The notes beneath the pieces were generated by a model. It searched no databases and was not told the origin of the DNA. It worked only from the letters and a program-made list of their open reading frames with translations. DNA of 64,000 bases from an uncultured Saprospiraceae bacterium (GTDB taxonomy: Bacteria; Bacteroidota; Bacteroidia; Chitinophagales; Saprospiraceae), in assembly GCA_937959115.1 (NCBI GenBank), contig CALGAW010000018.1:1-64000 (forward strand). The letters are read 5' to 3'. The position numbers were made by a program, and so were the translations under genes. Shown here piece by piece: positions 18,281-27,678 of this stretch. Position 1 is the first letter of the stretch; each line of letters starts with the position of its first letter.

Positions 18281-19615
18281 ATGATCAGGTTCATTCGCAA
18301 TTTATACCTTACAAACACCTTCTTTATCGGATTAGGTATCATCACAGGTTTGTTTGCCTTTGGGTTTGCTGTTCCTGTGTTGTTCCCCATTGCAAAGGCA
18401 GCATTAACCTTATTTATCATCCTTACCCTTGCAGACATCGTATTGACATTCAATCCCAATTTCCTAGTAGAATGTGAACGTAAGCTACCGAAGATGTTTA
18501 GTCTAGGAGATGAAAACAGAGTGGAGCTGATCATTGATAGTAGCTTTGGAATCCCTTTAAAATTGCAAATCATTGATGAATTACCTGTTCAATTTCAAGA
18601 GCGTAATTTCAGCCAAACAATCAAGCTCAAACCTATGGAAAAACGAAAGTTATCCTACAAACTACGCCCTGTGGAACGAGGGGAGTATCATTTCAACAAT
18701 GTCAATTTGTATTCTTCTTCACCGATTGGCTTGATTCAGCGTCGACACAATAAAAAGCTTGGTCAGATGGTTCCGGTCTATCCGTCTATCATTCAAATGA
18801 AGAAATATGGCCTGATTGCTCTTTCCAAAGTATCGAGTTTCCAAGGCGTTAAAAAGCTGCGTCGCCTAGGACATAGTTATGAGTTTGAGCAAATCAAAAA
18901 CTACGTAAAAGGAGATGACTACCGAAGTGTCAACTGGAAAGCGACTAGCCGCCGTAACAACCTTATGGTGAACCAGTACGAAGATCAAAGAGCACAGCAA
19001 GTGTATACGATCATTGACAAGAGTAGAAGCATGCATATGCCTTTTGAAGGGATGAGCTTGTTTGATTATTCTGTGAATGCTTGCCTCGCTATTTCTAATG
19101 TCTCCTTGCTCAAACATGACAAGGCAGGGCTGATCACTTTTTCTAATAAAGTCGGTGCTTCTATTAAGGCAGATCGGTCTCAAAATCAGTTGAGAAAGAT
19201 CATCAATACGCTTTATAATGAGAAGGCGCGGAATTTAGAATGCAACTACGAATTGCTCTATCAATCTACGAGGAACATCATAAAAGGCAGAAGTCTGGTC
19301 TTTCTTTATACTAATTTTGAAAGTACGTTTGCCCTAGAACGTGTGTTGCCCATCCTAAGAAAAATCAATGCTTTCCACCTATTGGTTGTCGTCATTTTTG
19401 AGAATACTGAAATCAAAGAGTTTAGTGCAGAAAAAGCGACCGACCTAGAAGGGATTTACCACCAAACCCTTGCTCAACAATACATTTCTGACAAACAACA
19501 GATGGTTCAAAAACTCAAGCAGCACAAGATTCAAACGGTACTCACGAATCCAGCAGACTTAACCGTCAATACGATTAATAAGTATCTCGAGATGAAATCG
19601 AGAGGGTTGATTTGA
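18281..19615 (+). CDS. DUF58 (vWA-like) protein
   Basis: A 444-residue protein with two N-terminal transmembrane helices (about 12-32 and 37-55). The DUF58 signature follows: DDYRSVNWKATSRRNNLMVNQYE (given here only as DDYRSVNWKATSRR) at about residues 208-221. The C-terminal half is a vWA-like domain with YTIIDKSRSMHM in place of the classical DxSxS metal site (D-K-S-R-S, so the pattern is kept). DUF58 proteins are partners of MoxR ATPases, and the gene follows moxR directly. It is the last gene of the operon; a GAAGAAG-CTTCTTC hairpin at 19645-19661 follows. Confidence 0.88.
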   Translation: MIRFIRNLYLTNTFFIGLGIITGLFAFGFAVPVLFPIAKAALTLFIILTLADIVLTFNPNFLVECERKLPKMFSLGDENRVELIIDSSFGIPLKLQIIDELPVQFQERNFSQTIKLKPMEKRKLSYKLRPVERGEYHFNNVNLYSSSPIGLIQRRHNKKLGQMVPVYPSIIQMKKYGLIALSKVSSFQGVKKLRRLGHSYEFEQIKNYVKGDDYRSVNWKATSRRNNLMVNQYEDQRAQQVYTIIDKSRSMHMPFEGMSLFDYSVNACLAISNVSLLKHDKAGLITFSNKVGASIKADRSQNQLRKIINTLYNEKARNLECNYELLYQSTRNIIKGRSLVFLYTNFESTFALERVLPILRKINAFHLLVVVIFENTEIKEFSAEKATDLEGIYHQTLAQQYISDKQQMVQKLKQHKIQTVLTNPADLTVNTINKYLEMKSRGLI

Positions 19616-20000
19616 TTATTGGTTCGTTAGGAATTCAGTTCAGTGAAGAAGGCTCTTCTTCGGGTATGGTGACGAAAAACAGTAATTTACTTGCGTGCAT
19701 TGATGGTGTACGCCATTGACGTACTCAGTTGTGGGTGTACGAAACGTTATCTTACACCCAGATAGAAAAGACGGACAAAATCACATAGTCAAGGTGGAGT
19801 GATAAATAGGAACCAAAAGACGCTATTTTACTATGGAGCGGCTCTAATAGTTCATTCTACCTTTTGAGATTTGAAATGAGGCAGAGTATGGGGTTTTTAA
19901 CCCTCTTTTGCACCCATTTGTAACAACTCGGCTTGCACGTCCCAATATATTCCGTTATTTTGTACTAATTAGTTTTTAGTAGTTAACTAGAAAATTGAAA
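19616..20000. other. Intergenic region with two short hairpins
   Basis: No ORF is supported here. A perfect hairpin GAAGAAG (19645-19651) / CTTCTTC (19655-19661) lies 30 nt after the DUF58 stop; it lacks a T-run, so it is a weak terminator candidate. A second inverted pair, GGGTGTA / TACACCC, lies around 19734-19760. The rest shows no recognisable feature. Confidence 0.35.
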
Positions 20001-20192
20001 ATGCAAGCAGCTAATCCGAAAAAAATGGCACTTGAGCTAATCAAAGATTTGCCAGCAACTTCAACAATGGATGAAATCCTTTATCATTTGAAGTTTGTCT
20101 CTGGTGTTATGAATGGGCTTCAAGATGCTAAAGAAGGTAAGACGATGACGACACAAGAATTGCGAAGCAAAATGAAAGAATGGCGCAAATAA
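20001..20192 (+). CDS. ParE-partner antitoxin (small RHH-independent type)
   Basis: A 63-residue protein with a pattern typical of short addiction-module antitoxins: ALELIKDLPATSTMDEILYHLKF, then GLQDAKEGKTMTTQELRSKMKEW. The central KEGKTMTTQEL block is the usual toxin-facing segment (EGRxxSHEEV in relatives). I use the ATG at 20001 rather than the in-frame TTG at 19995. The toxin reading frame begins inside its last codons (20180), a classic toxin-antitoxin overlap. Because the toxin is frameshifted, this antitoxin is probably an orphan or acts on a toxin elsewhere. Confidence 0.7.
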   Translation: MQAANPKKMALELIKDLPATSTMDEILYHLKFVSGVMNGLQDAKEGKTMTTQELRSKMKEWRK

Positions 20193-20508
20193 ATTGGTCT
20201 GACAATGCTGCCTTCGACTTACAGGATATCGAAACTTATATTGCAGAAGAAGTAAAAGCACCGCTTACCGCCATCCGTTTTGTTGATAGCCTTATAGATC
20301 ATGTAGAAACCATATTAACCACCCAACCCTATATGGTAGAAATGTGCCTGAATTGGAAAACTCACCCTATCACTTTCTAAAAGAGGTCATTTTTAAGGGG
20401 CATCGAATTGTTTACGATCCCAGACTTGCGCCAGTCAAAGTAATAATAATTTCAGTTCAAAGTGGACGAATGGATCTGTCTAAAGGGACAAAAGATTGGT
20501 ACTTATAG
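20180..20508 (+). pseudogene. ParE/RelE-family toxin, frameshifted
   Basis: The first frame gives a normal RelE/ParE start (INWSDNAAFDLQDIETYIAEE) up to about 20334. The frame then breaks: the continuation VPELENSPYHFLKEVIFKGH and HRIVYDPRLAPVKVIIISVQ lies in another frame and runs to the stop at 20506-20508. Insertion of one G at the ATGGTAGA site would restore the expected MGRNVPEL sequence, so a single-base deletion is the likely lesion. The split product would lack the catalytic C-terminal strands. A sequencing error is the alternative explanation. Confidence 0.75.
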
Positions 20509-20671
20509 AACGGATTAAAATAATTAAGAAGAAGGCAAAAAGATAATCGAATAGGTGGCTGACAGTCAATTGACTGCCAATGCACCTCTCACACCACTAA
20601 GCGTAAGATTCATGAACAGCTTGCAAAACCGTTGCACGCAATTTGAAGAATCAAAATATCGTTTTGTTAAA

Positions 20672-20929
20672 ATGATGACTTTAAAAATTCTATTATTCAC
20701 TTTTATTTTTGCTACAATATCACAAAATAAGATTTGTGCATGTAGCATATACAAATCAACTGCTGATGGAAAAACTATGGTTGTTTGCAATTATGACACT
20801 TGGAATACTTCTCCTAAAATATGGTTTGAAAATGCTAAGCACCCAAATGTTATTTTGCAATTTTATTTACAAACCAATACATTTATCAAATTATTTCACC
20901 TTATTTATTTGCAATTAAAAACGAAGTAA
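20672..20929 (+). pseudogene. N-terminal remnant of a linear amide C-N hydrolase (penicillin V acylase/bile salt hydrolase-like)
   Basis: From the ATG at 20672 there is a signal peptide. The mature start follows at a cysteine (ACSIYKSTADGKTMVVCNYD), the layout of N-terminal nucleophile acylases, whose Cys becomes the catalytic residue. The next block WNTSPKIWFENAKHPN also fits the family. After about 60 residues the frame turns into a low-complexity F/L/I/T sequence and stops at 20929; a full enzyme has over 300 residues. It is therefore a 5' fragment left by deletion. It ends 2 bp before the start of the next secreted-protein gene. Confidence 0.6.
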
Positions 20930-20931
20930 TT

Positions 20932-22866
20932 ATGTTTGTTTCTACTCGTAGGAATTATATTCTAATCATATTTATTATTCTAGGGACAGCACAACTAATG
21001 GCACAACCAGTCACCCTAAACTTAAAAGTGTTTCTGGAAGGTCCGTTTGATCAAGGGGTGGGCAATATGGACGGCGATTTACTGCAAAAAAGCGTTTTGC
21101 CACAAGGCCAACCGTATACAGGTTCTCCTTGGAATTACCCTGGGACAGAAGGCACTGGTTGGTTGCCAGCGGACTACCCTGTAGGAACATTAGATTGGGT
21201 GCTTGTTTCCCTTAGAGAATCATTGTCTCCCGAAACAGAAGTGACGCGTGTTGCTGCTGTTTTGCTAGAGGATGGCAACCTATCTCCCTTCGATATTACC
21301 CTAAACACAACAAACCCATTATATGTCATGGTGGAACATCGGAATCATTTGCCGATTATCTCCGCACAGCCTATTTCGATTATAAACAATACGATTTCCT
21401 ACGATTTTACTACACAAAATAGCTACCAAGGATCTGGGTTTGGCCAAAAGAAAGTAGGCACCAACTGGATGATGTATGGGGGCAATGCAGAACAGGACAG
21501 TCTAAATAGCTGCGACATCAACACTGGAGACAAAGTACTTTGGGAAACGTTCAATGGCCAATTTGGCACTTATAATCCTGGAGACTATAATCTTGACGCA
21601 GATGTCAATGGAATGGATCGAATTGTTTTTAACTCGAATAATGGAATCTTTACCACAATACCTAAAACACAAGGTAAAGAATGCCCTCCTTTTCAGGGGT
21701 TATTAGTCAGACCTCCAGCAACGGATGGAATGAACTTTAGCACGCCACCGCTACCCCCGTTAAACACACCTGTATCTGATATTAATGGTTTTAATGTCGA
21801 GACAACTATAGTGGCAAACGGAGGACTGAGGCACCGATACAGTTCTTTTCCAGCGTGGAATGCTAATGGCACCATGCTCTGGCTAAATGCAGGAGGAAAC
21901 AAAATACTCCGTTGCCCTGAACAACCAGGTGATGGTTGGCAAGATACAGGCTACAATTCACCAATAAGTCAGGACTGGCCTCAATGGCATCGCACCAAGC
22001 CTACTGTGATGGTTGCAGCTCTGGGTAACGAATTACTAGAAGTAGACATTGTCACCGGATCAAGTACCGTCATTGCTACGTTTGCAGGTTATACCGATGT
22101 TCGAATGGTCGTTCGAACAAGCGCATCATACGATGGTACAAAATATGGCGTATTGGCGACTAAAGCCAACGGTGACCAAGACGCCATCGCTGTGAATACG
22201 ACAACAGGTTTATACAGCACGCCAGTTTCGTTTAACTCTTTAGGATTTGATGCGAACAACCGAAGGAGAGTCGGTGTCACTGCAAGCGGAAAATATATTT
22301 TGATTGCAGGAGAAATCGCACCCAATCGACTGTATAATACAGAGCTATTTTATAATTGGAACGGCACACCGCATTCGGTGCAACTAAATCCAAACATCAA
22401 CTCGGCTGGTATAGCCAATGAATGCACATCAGGTCATGGTGATTTTGGACTTGATGCAAATGGAAAAGACATTTTTGTAGGGCAGTGTGACGGAGGAGAC
22501 GGGCCTTTATCCTCCCAGTTCGGCTATTCCACTATTGCTTATAGAATTGATGACGGATTGATGTATCAAGTCTCACCGCTGCGTATTGCTCACGTAAGCG
22601 CACAGAACCATAACAAACCCGGGTTCGCTTATGGAAGTGCGTGGGGTCCGTATCGCCCCACAATCATTGAACTTGATCTAACCTATAACGGAGGGCCAAC
22701 AACGCCTATGTTTATAGCACCAGTTTACAATATGAATCAAAACCCCTCACAGTATATAAAAGAAACGCACGCAGTTCCTAATCACAATGCCACCAAATTT
22801 GTTTATTCAAGTGATTGGAATGGTAACTTGAATGCAGGTTCAGCCGTTGTGGTCAACGCTCAGTAA
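20932..22866 (+). CDS. Secreted protein: EGP/dockerin-like module plus beta-propeller-like region
   Basis: A 644-residue protein with a signal peptide (about 1-25). Residues ~28-245 form a module shared with the proteins at 23120 and 30268: LEGPF at the start, LDWVLVSLRE, VMVEHRNHLPII, and an end with dockerin-like calcium-loop repeats (CDINTGDKVLWETFNG, then GDYNLDADVNGMDRIVFNSN). The C-terminal ~380 residues contain repeats such as FPAWNANGTMLWL and KYGVLATKANGDQDAI that resemble a TolB- or WD-type beta-propeller. No T9SS type A sorting motif is visible at the end. Export to the surface or medium is likely; the ligand is unknown. Confidence 0.6.
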   Translation: MFVSTRRNYILIIFIILGTAQLMAQPVTLNLKVFLEGPFDQGVGNMDGDLLQKSVLPQGQPYTGSPWNYPGTEGTGWLPADYPVGTLDWVLVSLRESLSPETEVTRVAAVLLEDGNLSPFDITLNTTNPLYVMVEHRNHLPIISAQPISIINNTISYDFTTQNSYQGSGFGQKKVGTNWMMYGGNAEQDSLNSCDINTGDKVLWETFNGQFGTYNPGDYNLDADVNGMDRIVFNSNNGIFTTIPKTQGKECPPFQGLLVRPPATDGMNFSTPPLPPLNTPVSDINGFNVETTIVANGGLRHRYSSFPAWNANGTMLWLNAGGNKILRCPEQPGDGWQDTGYNSPISQDWPQWHRTKPTVMVAALGNELLEVDIVTGSSTVIATFAGYTDVRMVVRTSASYDGTKYGVLATKANGDQDAIAVNTTTGLYSTPVSFNSLGFDANNRRRVGVTASGKYILIAGEIAPNRLYNTELFYNWNGTPHSVQLNPNINSAGIANECTSGHGDFGLDANGKDIFVGQCDGGDGPLSSQFGYSTIAYRIDDGLMYQVSPLRIAHVSAQNHNKPGFAYGSAWGPYRPTIIELDLTYNGGPTTPMFIAPVYNMNQNPSQYIKETHAVPNHNATKFVYSSDWNGNLNAGSAVVVNAQ

Positions 22867-23119
22867 ATCAGAAGCCTTTATATTTTTTTCATCGATAGTT
22901 TAGGACGCACGCACGAATCCCCAATGAATATGTTTTCGGAAAATCTGGTTGTAAAATCGCGGTCAGCCAAAAAACGCAATTCACTCAGAATAAAACACTT
23001 ATAGCTTTCAATTCAATCCAAAGCCAATCATAGAGCAGGATTGCGTTATCGGAAAATGTAAATTTTAGTCTATTGGTTCAACATAATTTTCATTATTTTA
23101 ATTGCTATAAAAAATCACT

Positions 23120-25507
23120 ATGAAAAAGTTCCTTCTTTGTATAGCACTATTGTTTACTACAATTGCTGTTTTTGCAACGCAACCCGTCTTACTATTTTCA
23201 GATATTGAGTCTGGACCCAAAAATGGTTGGAGCTCAGCAGAACCTAACAAAGGAGCAGCAGTAACTGTTTGGGGGAAAAATTTTGGCAACTCAAGGGGCA
23301 ATTCATTTATTACGGTGAATGGTAGCACACTCAATACCGCAGCAGATTATGCCGTTTGGGGAGAACACTGGCCAACTCAATATTTTCAGAAAATAACATT
23401 TTGGTTAAACAGTACCGCAATGGATGGCCTAGGAGAAATCACTGTAACAGTCAACGGAATAGAGTCCAATCCCCTACCCTTTACTGTGCGACCAGGAACG
23501 ATCCACTTTGTTACCGAATCGAATCCAGGTGGAAATGGGACAATAGACAATCCGTATGAAGCACCAATCAATAATTACAACTGGATTGATAATATAGCGC
23601 CAGGAGATCTCTATTATTTTAGGGATGCTGCCCTTTATGATCGAAGTTATAATGGAGGAAAAGCTGTTTTTTGGATTAGATCTAGTGAACCAAGTGGCAC
23701 AGCATCCTCACCAGTCGCACTTCTAGGATTTCCAGGAGAAAGACCTGTTATTTACCTCCCAACCTATAATGTTAATTTCGGTAATGGGATACGATTACAT
23801 AACAATTATATGGTGGTATCAGGGTTTCTTTTTGATTGTGAATGGAGAGCCGCTGATCTAGGAGGAGACCATAATCGATTTATTGGTAATGATGTCATCG
23901 GTCTTAGAAATTTATATGGATCAGGAACTGGGATTATTACTACAGGTCATAGCACCGCAAATACTGGAGACGGGAACAAAATACTAGGGAATGCCATTCA
24001 TGGAGGGGGTAGCAGAAATAGGTTTGACCATGCCGTTTATTTATCAGGATGTGCCGACAATGGTGGCGCTGAAGTCGGTTGGAATCACATGTATGACAAT
24101 GCTTTTGGCAGAGGACCAATTGTTGTTGTCAATCATCAAGACACACGGTGTAATAGCAGTCAAGTGCTAGATGCGCATTTCATATTCAATAATATTATTG
24201 ATTGTACAGAACAACGAGCAAGAGCGATCAATGTGTTTGATTTAAGTTTTGATGCTGGTGAAGTAGAACCCGAACCGACGTACGTTTATAACAATGTAAT
24301 CATAAACAGTGGACAGTATGATGGAACGGATTCCCATCTTGGTTATGCTCCTGCGATGAATCATGCTGCAGCAGGCAAAGCTCGATTCTACAACAACACA
24401 TTATATAACTCTGGCTATGTAGGCTTTCGATTACAAGACAATGCCACCGATACACAAATAAAAAACAATATTGTCTGTATGACAACGGGTTTCCCTGGTC
24501 CGACTGGTAATCACTACTCAATTATTGACGAAGAGTCTGTCACATCACTTTCTAACAATCTCTATTACGGCCTTGGCAATTATACTGCATGTACGAACTG
24601 CGTAATAGATCAAGACAATATTAACAATCAAGATCCATTGTTTGTGGATCCCATGAATTTTGATTTCCAATTACAACCTGGAAGTCCTGCAGCTTTTGCG
24701 GGAACTGATAATCTTCTTTTCGAGGTGGCTCCTCCTAGTTATGCACCAATTGAGCGTGACTTAAACTTCGTACTTAGAGGCACTACGCCTTCGTTGGGTG
24801 CTTTTGAACTAGAAGAAGAAAGAGGTGTCATAGCTCAAATTCGTTTATTGCTAGAAGGTCCCTACGTTGCCACAACAGGATTAATGTCTGATAATCTAAG
24901 CGTTTCTGGACTGATCCCCACCATTGAGCCATACACAGCACTAGGATTTACCCAAATAGGTGGAGGAGGGGAAACCATCGATCCAACCATTTTGAATGTG
25001 CAAGGGGCAAATGCTATTGTAGACTGGATTTTGTTAGAACTTAGAGATCCTGTTGATTTAAATGTCATAATCGCTACACGAACTGCTTTACTGCAGGCTG
25101 ATGGCGATATTGTAGATATAGATGGCGTTTCGCAAGTATTGTTCAATGACGTTTTAGATGGGAGTTATTATGTCTTAGTTAGACATAGAAACCATTTATC
25201 GGTAATGACTCCTGGAGCTTTACAAATGCAGCAATCCACCGCCAGTTTGCATGACTTTACGACTGGTTCTGCCTATGGAGTGCTTTTAGGAGATGCCCAA
25301 AAGCACCTGGGTGGCGGCAACTATGCGTTGTGGGGGGCTGACTATGATCAAACAGGCAACATTGATGCTTCTGATCGGAGCATTGTTTGGAATACAAGAA
25401 ATCAGACAGGCTACACTTCCGAAGACGTTAACTTTGACGGTGTATGTAATGCATCAGAAAGAAGCACTGCATGGAATAACAGAAACAAAATTTCATTTGC
25501 ACCCTAA
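23120..25507 (+). CDS. Secreted right-handed beta-helix protein with C-terminal dockerin-like module
   Basis: The 795-residue protein starts with a signal peptide (1-19) and an IPT/TIG-like domain (about 20-125: WGKNFGNSRGNSFITVNG). Residues ~130-540 are a right-handed parallel beta-helix with many short N/G-rich rungs (HNNYMVVSGFLFDCEWRA, NKILGNAIHGGGSRN, FIFNNIIDCTEQ, TQIKNNIVC). This is the fold of polysaccharide lyases and related enzymes. Residues ~575-795 are the shared EGP module (LLLEGPYVATTGLM, VDWILLELRD, VRHRNHLSVM), ending in tandem dockerin-like loops (DRSIVWNTRNQTGY, CNASERSTAWNNRN). Likely a cell-surface polysaccharide-acting protein; catalytic residues were not identified. Confidence 0.72.
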   Translation: MKKFLLCIALLFTTIAVFATQPVLLFSDIESGPKNGWSSAEPNKGAAVTVWGKNFGNSRGNSFITVNGSTLNTAADYAVWGEHWPTQYFQKITFWLNSTAMDGLGEITVTVNGIESNPLPFTVRPGTIHFVTESNPGGNGTIDNPYEAPINNYNWIDNIAPGDLYYFRDAALYDRSYNGGKAVFWIRSSEPSGTASSPVALLGFPGERPVIYLPTYNVNFGNGIRLHNNYMVVSGFLFDCEWRAADLGGDHNRFIGNDVIGLRNLYGSGTGIITTGHSTANTGDGNKILGNAIHGGGSRNRFDHAVYLSGCADNGGAEVGWNHMYDNAFGRGPIVVVNHQDTRCNSSQVLDAHFIFNNIIDCTEQRARAINVFDLSFDAGEVEPEPTYVYNNVIINSGQYDGTDSHLGYAPAMNHAAAGKARFYNNTLYNSGYVGFRLQDNATDTQIKNNIVCMTTGFPGPTGNHYSIIDEESVTSLSNNLYYGLGNYTACTNCVIDQDNINNQDPLFVDPMNFDFQLQPGSPAAFAGTDNLLFEVAPPSYAPIERDLNFVLRGTTPSLGAFELEEERGVIAQIRLLLEGPYVATTGLMSDNLSVSGLIPTIEPYTALGFTQIGGGGETIDPTILNVQGANAIVDWILLELRDPVDLNVIIATRTALLQADGDIVDIDGVSQVLFNDVLDGSYYVLVRHRNHLSVMTPGALQMQQSTASLHDFTTGSAYGVLLGDAQKHLGGGNYALWGADYDQTGNIDASDRSIVWNTRNQTGYTSEDVNFDGVCNASERSTAWNNRNKISFAP

Positions 25508-25577
25508 GCAATCTCTTGATTATAATGATCTAACGATACTTAATTCTTTGGTGACCAATCGTTCCCTATTGATTCAT

Positions 25578-25783
25578 CCATTATGCTGAAATAGTAGCAG
25601 CCCGTTTCCAAATCTGAGCAATCCAACGATGTATTGATACCTATAATTGATGTGTTCTAAGATCGATTGTCCTAGACTATTCATTAATTCAAGTGGAAGA
25701 CGGTTCTTAAATTCTTTCAATTATATATTGATATAATCTGTTGTAGGGTTAGAATAGGTAATAATGGAATAACCATCCGTCGG
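25578..25783 (-). pseudogene. Decayed type IX secretion C-terminal sorting domain
   Basis: On the minus strand this region reads DGYSIITYSNPTTDYINI, an in-frame stop, then ELMNSLGQSILEHINYRYQ and GNGLLLFQHNG. That is the order of a T9SS type A sorting domain: the PNPTTDY-like start, the D/N-xxGQ motif and the final GLYxxxI-like strand. It has an internal stop, and the cargo domain in front of it is gone. It fills most of the 421-bp gap between the beta-helix gene and the Ro60-like gene, and lies opposite to both. Confidence 0.6.
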
Positions 25784-25928
25784 CTTTTTGGTATGAGATA
25801 GCAAACCACATCAATTGAAGGTAATTAATCAATATTTTTATTACTGCGTAAAACCATTGCGCAGTACCTCCTTAAACTTGCATTGTAATTAGAAACAAAC
25901 GCATTTTTTAACGAGAAAAATAAAGAAA

Positions 25929-27518
25929 ATGAAAAATCAATTTTTAACCGCAGTAACAAAATATGATACGTATACAGAAAATGGCGCGATCTCACATTCA
26001 ACAACTGGTAGCGGCTTATTAGATTATTTTTCAAAATCTGGAACGTATAGAGATCGAGAACTAGAAGCTTCCTTTTCAGACATGGGTCGTTTATGGGCCG
26101 AATCTCCAAAACTTACACTAAAGATTATCTTTTATAATCGAATAATCTCTCGAAAAATTGAAGGTGCCATCTCAACAGAGACGGTGCAGAAAGGTCAAGG
26201 CAACCGAAGCGAATTCAGAAATGCGATTGTGTGGTTAGCTCGTTATCAGAAAGCCACCCTGGAAAAGAACTTGTGGTTAATTCCATTAGTTGGTACCTGG
26301 AAAGACTTGTGGCATACAGATTTGATCAATGAAATTGATAAAGAAGCGACGTACAAGCTCATAGAAGACGGTCTGGCAAATGATGACCAACGAGCACTGA
26401 TTGCCAAGTATTTGCCACGAATCCGTTCCAAGTCAAATACATACAACGATCGGCACAAGGAGCTAAATCAGTTTGCATTAGGTTTGTTGAAAAAGCTAAA
26501 CTGGACGCCTACCGAGTATCGAAAATTTAAGGCCTCTGGTCATGCACATGATTTCCAACGAAAAATGTGTAAAAACCAATGGGATCAATTGAATTTCAAT
26601 GAAATTCCAGGTAAGGCTTTGTTCCAATTGGTGAATAACAAGGGAAAGGATGAGCAATCTACCTTCCAGCGCCATGGCATTGAGCAGACGTATGTTGATT
26701 GGATTGTCAAGCAACCAACTGCCAAGTTTACGGGTTATGTATATGAATTGATGAATGCAGTTTCTGCAAACATGTCTTTGGCTCAAAAGCTGACACTTGA
26801 CAAGCAGTTTGAAAGTTTGATTCAATTAGCTCAACAGGAGGATAAGATCACAGAAAATGTGTGGTGTGCTTTAGATACCTCTGGAAGTATGAATGCTAAG
26901 GTAGCGGATACGTCAGCTTTCAACATTTGTATCAGCCTTGGTGTTTATTTTGCTTCACTAAATGAAGGCGCATTTAAGGACAATGTCATCATGTTTGACC
27001 GTAAATCAAGCGTTTTAAAACTCAAAGGTGGTTTTTCAGACAAAGTGATGCAAATCAAATCTACAACAACAGCCTGGGGTAGCACAAATTTCCAATCGGT
27101 GATTGAAGAAATTGTTCGTGTACGCAAGCAAAAGCCAAGAATACCTGTAAGCGAGTTTCCTACTACCTTGGTGGTAGTTTCTGACATGCAGTTTAATCCA
27201 GTTGGAGGAAACGCACAAACCAACTACGAGGCAGCCATGTCAAAATTACAAGCAGTCGGATTACCAAAAATGCGAATTGTTTGGTGGTGGGTAACAAGCC
27301 TAGGTACTGATTTCCCAAATCAGTTAAATGACGAAGGCGTTATCACGATTGGTGGATTTGACGGTTCTATTCTGTCTTTATTGATTGGAGATGAACCTCA
27401 AATTACTAGCATAGGAACTGCGAAGGCAGCTCAGGAAATCAATCCCTACAAAGCCATGCTTAAAGCATTGGACCAAGAGGTTTTGAATCAATTAACAATG
27501 AACGGAATAAATTCCTAA
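25929..27518 (+). CDS. DUF2828 / Ro60 (TROVE)-like protein with vWA domain
   Basis: A 529-residue cytoplasmic protein. Residues ~40-300 are an all-helical repeat region with DUF2828 features: LKIIFYNRIISRKIEGAIS, FRNAIVWLARYQKATLEKN, LIPLVGTWKDLWH, then MCKNQWDQLNFNEIPGKAL and a FxRHG segment. Residues ~310-490 form a von Willebrand A domain with an intact MIDAS (DTSGSMN at ~316 and later TTLVVVSDMQFN). Helical repeat ring plus vWA is the architecture of Ro60/Rsr, which binds Y RNAs and misfolded RNA ends; DUF2828 is the related, little-studied branch. The four structured RNA-like elements begin 39 nt after its stop, which supports RNA binding. The direct RNA-binding role is inference. Confidence 0.82.
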   Translation: MKNQFLTAVTKYDTYTENGAISHSTTGSGLLDYFSKSGTYRDRELEASFSDMGRLWAESPKLTLKIIFYNRIISRKIEGAISTETVQKGQGNRSEFRNAIVWLARYQKATLEKNLWLIPLVGTWKDLWHTDLINEIDKEATYKLIEDGLANDDQRALIAKYLPRIRSKSNTYNDRHKELNQFALGLLKKLNWTPTEYRKFKASGHAHDFQRKMCKNQWDQLNFNEIPGKALFQLVNNKGKDEQSTFQRHGIEQTYVDWIVKQPTAKFTGYVYELMNAVSANMSLAQKLTLDKQFESLIQLAQQEDKITENVWCALDTSGSMNAKVADTSAFNICISLGVYFASLNEGAFKDNVIMFDRKSSVLKLKGGFSDKVMQIKSTTTAWGSTNFQSVIEEIVRVRKQKPRIPVSEFPTTLVVVSDMQFNPVGGNAQTNYEAAMSKLQAVGLPKMRIVWWWVTSLGTDFPNQLNDEGVITIGGFDGSILSLLIGDEPQITSIGTAKAAQEINPYKAMLKALDQEVLNQLTMNGINS

Positions 27519-27557
27519 TTAACAATAAACAATTGACAGGTAACAATTAAAAATAAT

Positions 27558-27637
27558 GAAAGATTACCGCAGCAACTATAACTTAGACCCGAAGGTCATG
27601 TATACCCTTGGCCCCGGGAGAAAAGAGTAATCTGTAG
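27558..27637 (+). ncRNA. Structured RNA element 1 (long class)
   Basis: An 80-nt core begins GAAAGATTACC and ends GTAATCTGTAG. AGATTAC (27561-27567) pairs with GTAATCT (27627-27633). The stem continues outward after an asymmetric internal loop, CAATTAAAAA pairing with TTTTTAATTG. The 5' arm is followed by the conserved CAGCAAC. The apical part holds a small hairpin GACC-CGAA-GGTC (27586-27597). A T5 run directly after GTAG suggests termination of a plus-strand transcript. It is the first of four copies and lies 39 nt after the DUF2828 stop. Confidence 0.55.
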
Positions 27638-27678
27638 TTTTTAATTGGTTATCTGTTAATGTTCATTGAAAAATCGCT

